NCBI GenBank assembly: GCA_013372875.1
Contig: JABXIW010000020.1
Coordinates: 1 to 5,919, forward strand
Origin: Gammaproteobacteria bacterium
GTDB lineage: Bacteria; Pseudomonadota; Gammaproteobacteria; Enterobacterales; Kangiellaceae
Direction of reading: 5' to 3'
Length of the DNA: 5,919 bases
Below, piece by piece: positions 1 through 5,919 of this stretch. Position 1 is the stretch's first letter; every line of letters begins with the position of its first letter. The notes under the pieces were generated by a model. That model did not search any database, was not told the DNA's origin, and was given only the letters and a program-made list of their open reading frames with translations. The position numbers and the translations under genes are program-made.

Positions 1-341
1 CAAGCCGCGCCCATACAAAAGCGCGTCGCGCCGTTTTTCTTGGCTTGTTGTGCTTTAGTCACCACTTCTTCAACAGCCATCAGCTGCTCTTTGGAAAGGC
101 CAGTATTGTAATGTCCTGATTGTGGACAATAAGCACAATCTTCAGGGCATGCTCCTGTTTTAATACTCAATAAAGTGCTGGTTTGTACTTCATTCGGATT
201 AAAGTGTTGACGATGGATGGACTGAGCGGCGAACAACAAATCATTGAAAGGCTGATTATAAACCGCCTCGATTTCCGCAAGCGACCAATCATTGCGCACT
301 TGTCCACTATTCAAAATATCTAAATTTACTGGTTTGCTCAT
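1..341 (-). CDS. bioB: Biotin synthase, N-terminal part (runs off window edge)
   Basis: Radical SAM enzyme that inserts sulfur into dethiobiotin, the last step of biotin synthesis, in the cytoplasm. I translated this strand directly: 113 codons are present, roughly the first third of a protein that is usually 320-350 residues, and the rest lies left of base 1. Residues 65-72 give CPEDCAYC, the CxxxCxxC motif that binds the 4Fe-4S cluster and SAM, followed by PQS. Near the cut end, RFCMGAA (residues 107-113) contains Cys109, which aligns with the first Cys ligand of the 2Fe-2S cluster (Cys97 in E. coli; both motifs are offset by 12). The protein begins [10 protein letters not shown]; the ATG is at 341-339, with an AAGG at 356-353 that is rather far away (11 bases). 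It is divergent from comF and preceded by a BirA-like operator. Whether the other bio genes follow cannot be seen. Confidence 0.96.
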   Translation of the reverse strand, partial: MSKPVNLDILNSGQVRNDWSLAEIEAVYNQPFNDLLFAAQSIHRQHFNPNEVQTSTLLSIKTGACPEDCAYCPQSGHYNTGLSKEQLMAVEEVVTKAQQAKKNGATRFCMGAA

Positions 342-442
342 CGTCTTTTTTACCTTATGATAAAGCCACTGTTAGCAGCCACGGCTTACGAGCAAATTCC
401 TAACGGAACTAGGAAAATAGACTCTAAGCTCTTGATTAATAA

Positions 443-483
443 TTGGTTTTAACTTTATTTCTTCCCGAAAAGTTGTCAACCAA
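443..483. repeat. Imperfect inverted repeat upstream of comF
   Basis: The arms are TTGGTT, 2 bases, AACTTT (443-456) and AAAGTT, 3 bases, AACCAA (469-483), with 12 bases between them. Twelve base pairs could form, interrupted by a small internal loop. The right arm overlaps the left BirA half-site. If the comF transcript begins upstream of 443, this would be a leader hairpin just before the comF ribosome binding site; as DNA it could be an additional protein site. Its function is unknown. Confidence 0.4.
452..479 (-). promoter_or_regulatory. Candidate bioB promoter overlapping the BirA operator
   Basis: Read on the minus strand, a perfect -35 hexamer TTGACA (479-474) is followed after 16 bases by TAAAGT (457-452), which matches TATAAT at 4 of 6 positions. 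Transcription would start near 445 and leave a leader of about 100 bases before the bioB ATG. The -35 box lies inside the left arm of the BirA operator, so a bound repressor would block RNA polymerase. The hexamers and spacing are seen directly; promoter activity is inferred. Confidence 0.55.
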
Positions 484-506
484 ATAAAAGGATTTATGGT
501 TTACAA
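473..506. promoter_or_regulatory. BirA (biotin repressor) operator
   Basis: The left arm TTGTCAACC (473-481) and right arm GGTTTACAA (498-506) are inverted copies separated by 16 bases. The E. coli bio operator, as I know it, has arms TTGTAAACC and GGTTTACAA with the same 16-base spacing, so the right arm is identical and the left arm differs by one base. The site lies between bioB and comF, where a biotin repressor would be expected to act. It covers the candidate bioB -35 box on one side and, on the other, the last base of the comF start codon and codons 2-4. BirA loaded with biotinyl-5'-AMP would be expected to bind as a dimer when biotin is plentiful. The birA gene itself is not in the window. 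Confidence 0.85.
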
Positions 507-1212
507 GCGATTTTACTCTGTTTTAAGGCAATCAGCCAATAGAATTCTAGCTGGTCATTCCTGCGTTTTGTGCGGATTACCCTCAACTGACAGCGGCATT
601 TGTCCGATTTGCAAACATGCAGTCCAACAAAATGATCATGCTTGTTATCAATGCGGCGATGGCATCACCTCAAGCATTTCTCAGCAAAAATGTGGCGCTT
701 GCTTAAAAAAGCCTAAAAATTACCGCCGATTAATAGCCGCTTGTCATTACGACTTCCCCATCAATCGGGTCATTAGTCGCTTTAAATTCAATCGGCAACT
801 GCACTTAGGCAGCTCCTTAATTGAGCTTTTGATAGATGCCATAAAATCAGGATATAAAAACCAATCATTACCAGAAGCCATAATTCCAATCCCGCTTCAC
901 CACAAGCGATTAGCCGAACGCGGCTTTAATCAGTCAGCGCTAATCGCAAAGCAAATTAACCGATCTTTGGATATTCCAATAACTCAACAAGCCATTACGC
1001 GGATCAAAAATACACCACACCAAATTGGCTTAAAAGCGGTTGAACGACGAAAAAATCTCACCAATGCTTTTGCCATTCAGAGTGAATTGCCTAAGCACAT
1101 CGCCCTAGTCGATGATGTTGTCACCACGGGCACCACTATCACCGAAGCTACCAAGGTTTGTCTAAAACATGGCGCCGAACAAGTAGATATTTGGTGCTTG
1201 GCAAAAACTTAA
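496..1212 (+). CDS. comF: ComF/GntX-family phosphoribosyltransferase-like protein
   Basis: A cytoplasmic protein of the ComF family (GntX/YhgH in E. coli), linked in other bacteria to DNA uptake during natural transformation and to use of DNA as a nutrient. At 238 residues it has the usual length. The N-terminus holds two zinc-ribbon-like Cys groups: C23/C26/C36/C39 and C50/C53/C66/C69. The C-terminal half is the type I PRTase-like domain: the family signature PIPLHHKRLAERGFNQS (131-147), then the PRPP-binding loop VDDVVTTGTT (205-214). The ATG at 496 is preceded by AAAAGGA with only 3-4 bases of spacing, which is tight, but no better start is near. Codons 2-4 (Val-Tyr-Lys) are encoded by the right arm of the BirA operator, so biotin-dependent control is possible. 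It is divergent from bioB; the halogenase follows after 44 bases. Family assignment is firm; the cellular role in this organism is inferred. Confidence 0.95.
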   Translation: MVYKRFYSVLRQSANRILAGHSCVLCGLPSTDSGICPICKHAVQQNDHACYQCGDGITSSISQQKCGACLKKPKNYRRLIAACHYDFPINRVISRFKFNRQLHLGSSLIELLIDAIKSGYKNQSLPEAIIPIPLHHKRLAERGFNQSALIAKQINRSLDIPITQQAITRIKNTPHQIGLKAVERRKNLTNAFAIQSELPKHIALVDDVVTTGTTITEATKVCLKHGAEQVDIWCLAKT

Positions 1213-1227
1213 ATTTGATAGTAATAT
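1198..1227 (+). promoter_or_regulatory. Candidate promoter of the halogenase-hydrolase unit
   Basis: TTGGCA (1198-1203, 5 of 6 matches to the -35 consensus) and TAATAT (1222-1227, 4 of 6 to the -10 consensus) are separated by 18 bases and overlap the last codons of comF. A start near 1234 would give a leader of about 20 bases before the halogenase ATG. It would let the halogenase be expressed independently of comF. Prediction by eye only. Confidence 0.4.
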
Positions 1228-1256
1228 GAATCGCAAACCGAAAATCATCTCTCATA

Positions 1257-2747
1257 ATGCAAAAAAATATAATCATCGTTGGCGGCGGTACCGCTGGATG
1301 GATGGCTGCAGCTGCTTTATCTAATGCTTTAAACCCACAATACTTTAATATTACCCTAGTTGAATCAAAACGAATTGGGACCGTAGGCGTTGGCGAAGCC
1401 ACAATTCCTGGCATTATTGAATTCAACAAGTCACTGAATATCGATGAGAATGATTTTATCAAGAAAACCAATGCCACTTTCAAACTTGGCATTGAGTTTA
1501 TCGATTGGACTCGGCGTGGTGATAGCTATATTCACCCATTTAGCTTTTTTGGCCAGTCCATTCAGGGTGTTAATTTCCATGATTTCCTAACTAGGATTGG
1601 CAAAATAAACGATAAAGAAGAAATGGGACAATATTCACTTGGATACATGGCTGCGCGAAATGGTAAATTCAAAATACCAAGCCAAGATCCTAGAGATATC
1701 GAATCAACCTATTTCTATGCATACCATTTTGATGCTTCACTTTATGCCGATTACCTCGAAAACTACTCGGTAAACAAGGGTGTCATCAAAAAAGAAGGGA
1801 TGGTTACTAATGTCAATTTACATTCTGATACGGGCTTTATTGAATCCATCACAATGGAAAAAGGTGAGATTATAGAAGGCGATCTCTTTATTGACTGTAC
1901 TGGTTTTAAAAGTTTATTGATCGGCGAAACACTAGGTTCTGAGTTTGTTGACTGGAAAAAGTGGCTGCCTTGCGATCGAGCTGTAGCGATTCAATCTGAA
2001 TTAACTGCGGAAACTCCGCCCTACACCAAGGCAATAGCTCATGAATATGGATGGCAATGGCAAATTCCTCTGCATCATAGAATGGGCAATGGTTATGTCT
2101 ATTGCAGCGACTACCTCGAAGCTAATGAAGCTGAACAACATCTTAAAAAACATATTTCCGGCAAGCTAACGTCTGAACCAAATCACATTAAATTTAGAAC
2201 AGGCAAAAGAGAAAAGTCTTGGGTTAAGAACTGTGTGGCTGTGGGCCTTTCGAGTGGTTTCTTAGAGCCGCTCGAATCTACCAGCATTCACTTAATTCAA
2301 ACCTCTGTAATGAAATTAATTAAATATTTTCCCGCTAATGGCATCAGTAAAGAACTAGTTCATCAATATAACCAAGAGATGAACATCCAATTTGATCAGG
2401 TTAAAGATTTTCTTATATTGCATTACAAAACCAGCCAAAGGGACGATTCTGAATTTTGGAATTACTGCAGAAGGATTGATATTCCAGACTCCCTAAAAGA
2501 ACGAATGGAATTATTTCAAGCAACCGGGCAATTCCATGAAAGAGACTATGAACTATTCCTTAAAGATAATTGGCTTGCAGTTTTGATTGGTCAGGGAGTT
2601 TATCCCCAATCCTACGATAAAAGACTTGATCAGTTTAAAGATCAAGATATTGCATATTTGCTCGCGGCTCTGAAAGGCCAGATCCAGCAAAAAGTTTCTA
2701 CTATGCCCAGTCATAAAGAAATCTTGCAACGGTTCTACTCAAGTTAA
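1257..2747 (+). CDS. Flavin-dependent halogenase, tryptophan-halogenase family, substrate unknown
   Basis: Predicted FADH2-dependent enzyme that makes HOCl or HOBr from O2 and halide and passes it through a tunnel to a substrate held near an active-site Lys. At 496 residues it is shorter than PrnA/RebH (about 530-540). Visible motifs: FAD-binding GGGTAGWMAA (9-18); GVGEATIP (44-51); catalytic Lys76 in NATFK, aligning with Lys79 of RebH; YIHPFSFFG (91-99), resembling the Fx.Px.Sx.G halogenase motif; DCTGFKSLLI (213-222); WQWQIP (266-271), the WxWxIP signature separating halogenases from monooxygenases; and SSGFLEPLESTSIHLI (332-347) with catalytic Glu340-Ser341. Near residues 429-445, where RebH has an FWNNSNYY stretch lining the tryptophan pocket, this protein has LFLKDNWL, so free tryptophan is doubtful. 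The ATG at 1257 fits the N-terminal FAD motif but lacks an obvious Shine-Dalgarno. A two-component flavin reductase is needed and none is in the window. Several sampled rows are 32-38% GC, lower than the MATE gene. Confidence 0.93.
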   Translation: MQKNIIIVGGGTAGWMAAAALSNALNPQYFNITLVESKRIGTVGVGEATIPGIIEFNKSLNIDENDFIKKTNATFKLGIEFIDWTRRGDSYIHPFSFFGQSIQGVNFHDFLTRIGKINDKEEMGQYSLGYMAARNGKFKIPSQDPRDIESTYFYAYHFDASLYADYLENYSVNKGVIKKEGMVTNVNLHSDTGFIESITMEKGEIIEGDLFIDCTGFKSLLIGETLGSEFVDWKKWLPCDRAVAIQSELTAETPPYTKAIAHEYGWQWQIPLHHRMGNGYVYCSDYLEANEAEQHLKKHISGKLTSEPNHIKFRTGKREKSWVKNCVAVGLSSGFLEPLESTSIHLIQTSVMKLIKYFPANGISKELVHQYNQEMNIQFDQVKDFLILHYKTSQRDDSEFWNYCRRIDIPDSLKERMELFQATGQFHERDYELFLKDNWLAVLIGQGVYPQSYDKRLDQFKDQDIAYLLAALKGQIQQKVSTMPSHKEILQRFYSS

Positions 2748-2754
2748 CAATAAC

Positions 2755-2760
2755 AAGGAA
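2755..2760 (+). promoter_or_regulatory. Ribosome binding site fixing the GTG start of the serine hydrolase
   Basis: AAGGAA at 2755-2760 lies 8 bases before a GTG at 2769. The GTG begins a typical Lys-Lys-hydrophobic export signal, so the GTG start is well supported even though it is not an ATG. Confidence 0.75.
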
Positions 2761-2768
2761 TAAATACT

Positions 2769-3896
2769 GTGAAAAAACTTTTACTATCAGTTTTGGTAGC
2801 GATAGCTAGTTTGATTATTGGGCTTTACCTCACCGGCCACGGCTATATCCTTACAGCTGTTTCTCGAACCTATTTAGTGGGTAATGTTACCGCGAACATC
2901 AATGACTATCCGCAGTTTGACACCCGTGAGATTAAGGCGTCCAAAGCCCAACCTTGGCAAATTAGTGAGTCTTATCCATTGCCAATTTCTGAGTCACTTT
3001 CCAAGTACTTAAACAAGCACAATGCTGCTGCATTTTTGGTGATCCATCAGGGTAAATTAGTCAGTGAAACTTACTTCAAAAGCTATAGTAGCAGCAGTAA
3101 AACCAACTCTTTTTCAATGGCGAAAACCATTTTGACTTTAATGCTGGCTAAAGCCATTGAAGAAGGTTATATCGAAAGTTTGAATCAGCCGATTACCGAC
3201 TTTTTGCCTGAATTTAATGACGATCCGAATGGTAAACTCGCCACTGTCGGTTCGCTTTCAACTATGACTTCGGGTTATGAATGGGATGAGCATTACTACA
3301 GCCCGTTTAGCCCTACCGTCGAATTGTTATATGGCGATGATGTGCAAGACTTTGTGTTGTCTGGCAAATTCAGTTCTAAGCCTGAAGAGACCTTTTACTA
3401 CTCCAGTGCTTCAACTCAACTATTAGCAGTGCTGCTGGATCGAGCCTTAAAAACTAAGAATCCCAATTGGACTCTTTCGGATTATTTAAGCCAAAAATTT
3501 TGGCAGCCCCTCGGAATGAACGACAGCGCGCTATGGCATTTGGATGACGAGGGCATGGAGTTAGCCTATTGCTGTATCAGCACGAATGCTCGCAATTACG
3601 CAAAATTCGGTCAATTGATGTTGCAAAATGGTCGCTGGGGTAATGAGCAGTTAGTCGATCCTTTCTTTGTACAAATGATGAGCGAGCCATTTAAGGTGGC
3701 GAATTATGGCTATTCAACTTGGATCAATCAGCAAAACGAACCGATTTATTATGCGTTTCGTGGTCATTTAGGGCAAAGAATTATCATTGTTCCCGAGCAT
3801 GAGATGGTTATCGTCAGATTGGGCGAAACCCGTGGCGATGACATTGTTGGCGCCGAGTCTTTGTATGTGAAAGAGGCGCTAGCGCTTATCCAATAA
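2769..3896 (+). CDS. Membrane-anchored serine hydrolase, class C beta-lactamase/NylB-like family
   Basis: Predicted serine hydrolase of the beta-lactamase (PF00144-type) fold, a group that includes class C beta-lactamases, esterases, DD-peptidases and 6-aminohexanoate-dimer hydrolase. It is 375 residues long. Residues 4-22 form one hydrophobic helix after MKK with no lipobox, suggesting an inner-membrane anchor with the catalytic domain in the periplasm. The SxxK motif is SMAK, Ser116 and Lys119. The second motif is YSS (Tyr211 to Ser213) where YxN is usual. The third, KTG-like box appears as HLG (333-335) in FRGHLGQRIIIVP. It starts with GTG and lies 21 bases after the halogenase on the same strand, so the two are probably co-transcribed; it might act on a halogenated product or its ester/amide, but that is a guess. 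The overall sequence looks closer to the esterase/NylB group than to true beta-lactamases, so antibiotic resistance should not be assumed. No terminator is obvious after it. Confidence 0.88.
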   Translation: MKKLLLSVLVAIASLIIGLYLTGHGYILTAVSRTYLVGNVTANINDYPQFDTREIKASKAQPWQISESYPLPISESLSKYLNKHNAAAFLVIHQGKLVSETYFKSYSSSSKTNSFSMAKTILTLMLAKAIEEGYIESLNQPITDFLPEFNDDPNGKLATVGSLSTMTSGYEWDEHYYSPFSPTVELLYGDDVQDFVLSGKFSSKPEETFYYSSASTQLLAVLLDRALKTKNPNWTLSDYLSQKFWQPLGMNDSALWHLDDEGMELAYCCISTNARNYAKFGQLMLQNGRWGNEQLVDPFFVQMMSEPFKVANYGYSTWINQQNEPIYYAFRGHLGQRIIIVPEHEMVIVRLGETRGDDIVGAESLYVKEALALIQ

Positions 3897-3944
3897 AGTA
3901 TTTCAGCGGCTTTACAAACATTTGCTCGCGCTGATGGCATTTAC

Positions 3945-3953
3945 TGCTACAAT
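3945..3953 (+). promoter_or_regulatory. Candidate extended -10 promoter of the MATE gene
   Basis: TGC followed by TACAAT (3948-3953, 5 of 6 matches to TATAAT) makes an extended -10 element. No good -35 lies 16-18 bases upstream, which extended -10 promoters tolerate. A start near 3960 would give a leader of about 30 bases. It suggests the MATE gene is transcribed separately from the upstream hydrolase. Confidence 0.4.
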
Positions 3954-3991
3954 GCTGCAATACAAAATTCATGCCAAGTTAATAACAACTT

Positions 3992-5323
3992 TTGTTAAAT
4001 AAAGACCGTTCACTACAAGTTTTGCAAATATCATTGCCAATTGTTGGCGGGATGATTTCGCAAAACGTTTTAAATCTGGTGGACGCTGCCATGGTCGGTA
4101 CTCAAGGCTCAGCAGCCATTGCCGCCATCGGCTTGGCAGGTTTTATTAACTTTATGGCAGTAGCCTTTTTTATGGGCTTTGCCGCAGGCGTACAAGCCAT
4201 GGTTGCGCGCCGCATGGGCGAAAATCGCGAATCAGAAGCCGCTTTTCCCTTAAATGGCGCTTTGATGATGATTACCATAGCCGCCATTCCGGTTAGCATC
4301 GTTTTATTCTTCTTAGCACCCGAAATATTAAGTTTTCTGAATGATGATCCTGAGCTGTTAAAAGAAGGCGTGCCCTATTTGCAAGCACGTTTTGCTGGGA
4401 TCTGGGCGATTGGCTTAAATTTTAGCTATCGCGGCTATTGGAGCGCCATCAAGCGAACCGAATATTATCTGCGCACCCTCTTAGTCATGCACAGCTTGAA
4501 TATTTTGCTCAATTATTGCCTGATTTTCGGTAATTTTGGCTTCCCTGAGTTGGGCACTATGGGCGCAGGAATTGGAACTTCGGTCTCTTTAACCTTGGGA
4601 ACTTTTTATTATCACTACCTAGCGCAGAAACATACTTCCGAATTTGGTTACCTCAAGCATTTAGCGCGCTGGGCGACTTTAAAAGACATTATCAAAATAT
4701 CCTTACCGTCCTCCATCCAGCAGCTGTTTTTTGCGGCTGGATTTACCGCCCTCTTCTGGATTATCGGCAAAGTCGGCACTAATGAATTGGCCGCAGCGAA
4801 CGCCATAACGAACGTAATGCTAGTCGGAATATTGCCCTGTATCGCGTTAGGCATTGGCGCTGCAACCTTAGTCGGGCAGGCTTTGGGGCGCAAAGATCCT
4901 CAAGATGCTTACCTCTGGGGCTGGGACGTTTCCAAAATGGCTTTAATCTTCTCCATCGGTTTAGGCATCATTTTTTATCTATTCACCGATCCCATCATGG
5001 GCATTTTCTTAAAAGAAGAAGCGGCATTAAAAGCAGCCCATTGGCCTTTTAAGCTCTCAGCTTTGGTGATTATTATTGATGCTGTGGGACTGGTCTTTTT
5101 GAATGCTTTGAGTGGCGCGGGTTACACCAAACCACCCATGTACGTTTCGCTAATTACCCAATGGCTAATGTTCCTACCCGTTGCATTTTACTTGGGTCCG
5201 ATTATGGGGCTTAGTTTTACCCTGATCTGGGTTGCCTACGGCGTTTATCGAGTGATTCAAACCCTTGCGTTTATTTGGCTATGGCAAAAACGCAGTTGGG
5301 CTGAAGTAAAGATGAACTCTTAA
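3992..5323 (+). CDS. MATE-family multidrug/toxin efflux transporter
   Basis: Inner-membrane antiporter that exports cationic or aromatic compounds using a Na+ or H+ gradient. At 443 residues with about 12 hydrophobic helices it has the normal size. The N-terminal half shows LPIVGGMISQNVLNLVDAAMVG (15-36), where Asp31 in helix 1 matches the conserved cation-coupling Asp of NorM/DinF proteins, and FAAGVQAMVARRMGE (63-77). The C-terminal half has the matching repeat element GAATLVGQALGR (289-300), typical of the twofold MATE duplication. The start appears to be TTG at 3992: the in-frame ATG at 3971 is followed after three codons by TAA, and the first internal ATG (codon 21) would remove part of helix 1. 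TTG at 4022 is an alternative. No clear Shine-Dalgarno is seen. It could export a halogenated product of the neighbouring genes, but MATE genes are common and the 95-base gap argues for an independent unit. Substrate unknown. Confidence 0.94.
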   Translation: MLNKDRSLQVLQISLPIVGGMISQNVLNLVDAAMVGTQGSAAIAAIGLAGFINFMAVAFFMGFAAGVQAMVARRMGENRESEAAFPLNGALMMITIAAIPVSIVLFFLAPEILSFLNDDPELLKEGVPYLQARFAGIWAIGLNFSYRGYWSAIKRTEYYLRTLLVMHSLNILLNYCLIFGNFGFPELGTMGAGIGTSVSLTLGTFYYHYLAQKHTSEFGYLKHLARWATLKDIIKISLPSSIQQLFFAAGFTALFWIIGKVGTNELAAANAITNVMLVGILPCIALGIGAATLVGQALGRKDPQDAYLWGWDVSKMALIFSIGLGIIFYLFTDPIMGIFLKEEAALKAAHWPFKLSALVIIIDAVGLVFLNALSGAGYTKPPMYVSLITQWLMFLPVAFYLGPIMGLSFTLIWVAYGVYRVIQTLAFIWLWQKRSWAEVKMNS

Positions 5324-5341
5324 CTCTAGCTCCTTTATACC

Positions 5342-5824
5342 TCACTTGAGCATATTTGAAGCGGCCGCTTTTGAAATCTGCAAGAAGTAATAGTCGTACT
5401 TATAATCTTTCTCAAAGCCATATTCTTTATACAACTTATGCAGTTTATGATTTTCCTTACGGGTCGTTACTTCAATTCGAATAGCCCCTGCTTCGCGACA
5501 ATCCTGTGACAAACGATCCAATAATTGTTTAGCCATTAAACGCTTATTGGCACCCGATTTCAGGTAAAAATCATTCAAGATCCAAATCGGCGCTAAGCCA
5601 ATGCTGGAAAAAGACGGGTATAAAATCACAAATCCATGCAACTGATCTTGCGACTGAGCCAAATAAATCATGGCTTCGTTAGAGCTTATTCGGGCTTGCA
5701 AATATTCTTTAACCGCAGCTTGATCCGAAGCCTGCTTAAAGTGTTGACGGTAATCATCAAACAAGGGCACTAGCTTATCTAAGTCATTGATATTGCATAT
5801 TTTTATATCCAATGCGCACTCCAT
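5342..5824 (-). CDS. GNAT-family N-acetyltransferase
   Basis: Predicted cytoplasmic acetyl-CoA-dependent acetyltransferase of 160 residues, a typical single-domain GNAT size. It opens IKICNINDLDKLVPLFDDYRQHF (7-29), the usual strand 1 and helix 1, then IYLAQSQDQLHGFVILYPSF (strands 2-3), WILNDFYL (81-88, strand 4), the acetyl-CoA loop region KSGANKRLMAKQLL (89-102), IRIEVTTRKENHKLHKLYKEYGFE (115-138) with the LY..YGF element near the end of the fold, and a final strand YDYYFLQI. The pyrophosphate-binding loop (Q/RxxGxG/A) reads NKRLMA (93-98): the central Gly is replaced by Leu, which is unusual. The gene converges with the MATE gene, 18 bases between stop codons. The ATG at 5824 has no good ribosome binding site; a TTG at 5812 may be the true start. 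Substrate (amine, amino acid or protein) cannot be told. Confidence 0.9.
   Translation of the reverse strand: MECALDIKICNINDLDKLVPLFDDYRQHFKQASDQAAVKEYLQARISSNEAMIYLAQSQDQLHGFVILYPSFSSIGLAPIWILNDFYLKSGANKRLMAKQLLDRLSQDCREAGAIRIEVTTRKENHKLHKLYKEYGFEKDYKYDYYFLQISKAAASNMLK
5810..5822 (-). promoter_or_regulatory. Alternative ribosome binding site and TTG start of the GNAT gene
   Basis: On the minus strand GGAG (5822-5819) is followed by 6 bases and an in-frame TTG (5812-5810). Starting there gives MDIKICNINDLDKLVPLF, which fits the usual GNAT N-terminus better than the four-residue-longer version from the ATG at 5824, whose upstream sequence is AT-rich with no Shine-Dalgarno. Confidence 0.45.
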
Positions 5825-5919
5825 TTATTGAATTTATTCGCTATTCAGGAAGAATTCAGTTTGCATCGACTAAAGTAGGAACCATAGTTAGCAAAAGCTA
5901 TTTTACATAGATTTGTTAA

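Noticed and set aside
397..415. Short hairpin TTCCTA-7-TAGGAA in the presumed bioB leader
   Set aside because: Only six base pairs, AT-rich, with no T tract in the bioB direction; no riboswitch-like structure could be recognised around it.
1148..1492. Open frame on the minus strand across the comF end and halogenase start
   Set aside because: It lies antisense to two well-supported genes and its protein has no recognisable domain; a shadow frame.
3876..3885. Perfect 10-base palindrome GCGCTAGCGC near the end of the hydrolase gene
   Set aside because: No loop and no following T tract, and it lies within coding sequence, so it is not a credible terminator.
4102..4893. Two minus-strand open frames (4102-4299, 4648-4893) inside the MATE gene
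   Set aside because: Ala/Met/Lys-rich antisense reflections of membrane-helix codons, with no family signal.
5324..5341. Possible bidirectional terminator between the converging MATE and GNAT genes
   Set aside because: The 18-base gap shows no inverted repeat or T tract on either strand.
5889..5904. TAGC-AAAA-GCTA followed by TTTT near the right edge, terminator-like
   Set aside because: A four-base-pair stem is too weak, and no plus-strand gene ends before it.

Overview
The window reads as chromosomal DNA of a gammaproteobacterium, probably marine or free-living, with moderate GC (sampled 60-base rows run from about 32 to 58%). The lineage call is an inference from three things: a bioB/comF divergent pair, an Escherichia-type BirA operator between them, and a short, non-actinobacterial flavin-dependent halogenase. 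No rRNA, tRNA, mobile element or CRISPR array is visible.

Left part (1-1212): the 5' third of biotin synthase bioB runs leftward off the window edge. A 154-base divergent spacer separates it from comF, a double-zinc-finger phosphoribosyltransferase-like protein, which runs rightward. The spacer ends in a near-perfect BirA operator (TTGTCAACC, 16 bases, GGTTTACAA). One arm contains the likely bioB -35 box and the other arm lies on the first codons of comF, so biotin status probably controls bioB and possibly comF.

Middle part (1257-3896): a flavin-dependent halogenase of the tryptophan-halogenase family is followed 21 bases later by a membrane-anchored serine hydrolase of the class C beta-lactamase/NylB-like fold. 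They look like a two-gene unit with a candidate promoter overlapping the end of comF. The catalytic halogenase residues are present, but the C-terminal substrate-pocket signature of free-tryptophan halogenases is not, so the substrate is unknown. No flavin reductase, TonB receptor or SapC-like gene lies alongside.

Right part (3992-5824): a 12-helix MATE-family efflux transporter, which seems to use a TTG start, converges with a GNAT acetyltransferase on the minus strand; 18 bases separate their stop codons and no clear terminator is visible. The last 95 bases (5825-5919) are the upstream region of the GNAT gene and show no convincing promoter or gene. There is no gene-free stretch above 300 bases.

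The most interesting points are the BirA operator embedded in the comF start and the halogenase plus serine hydrolase pair. Neither proves a new system.
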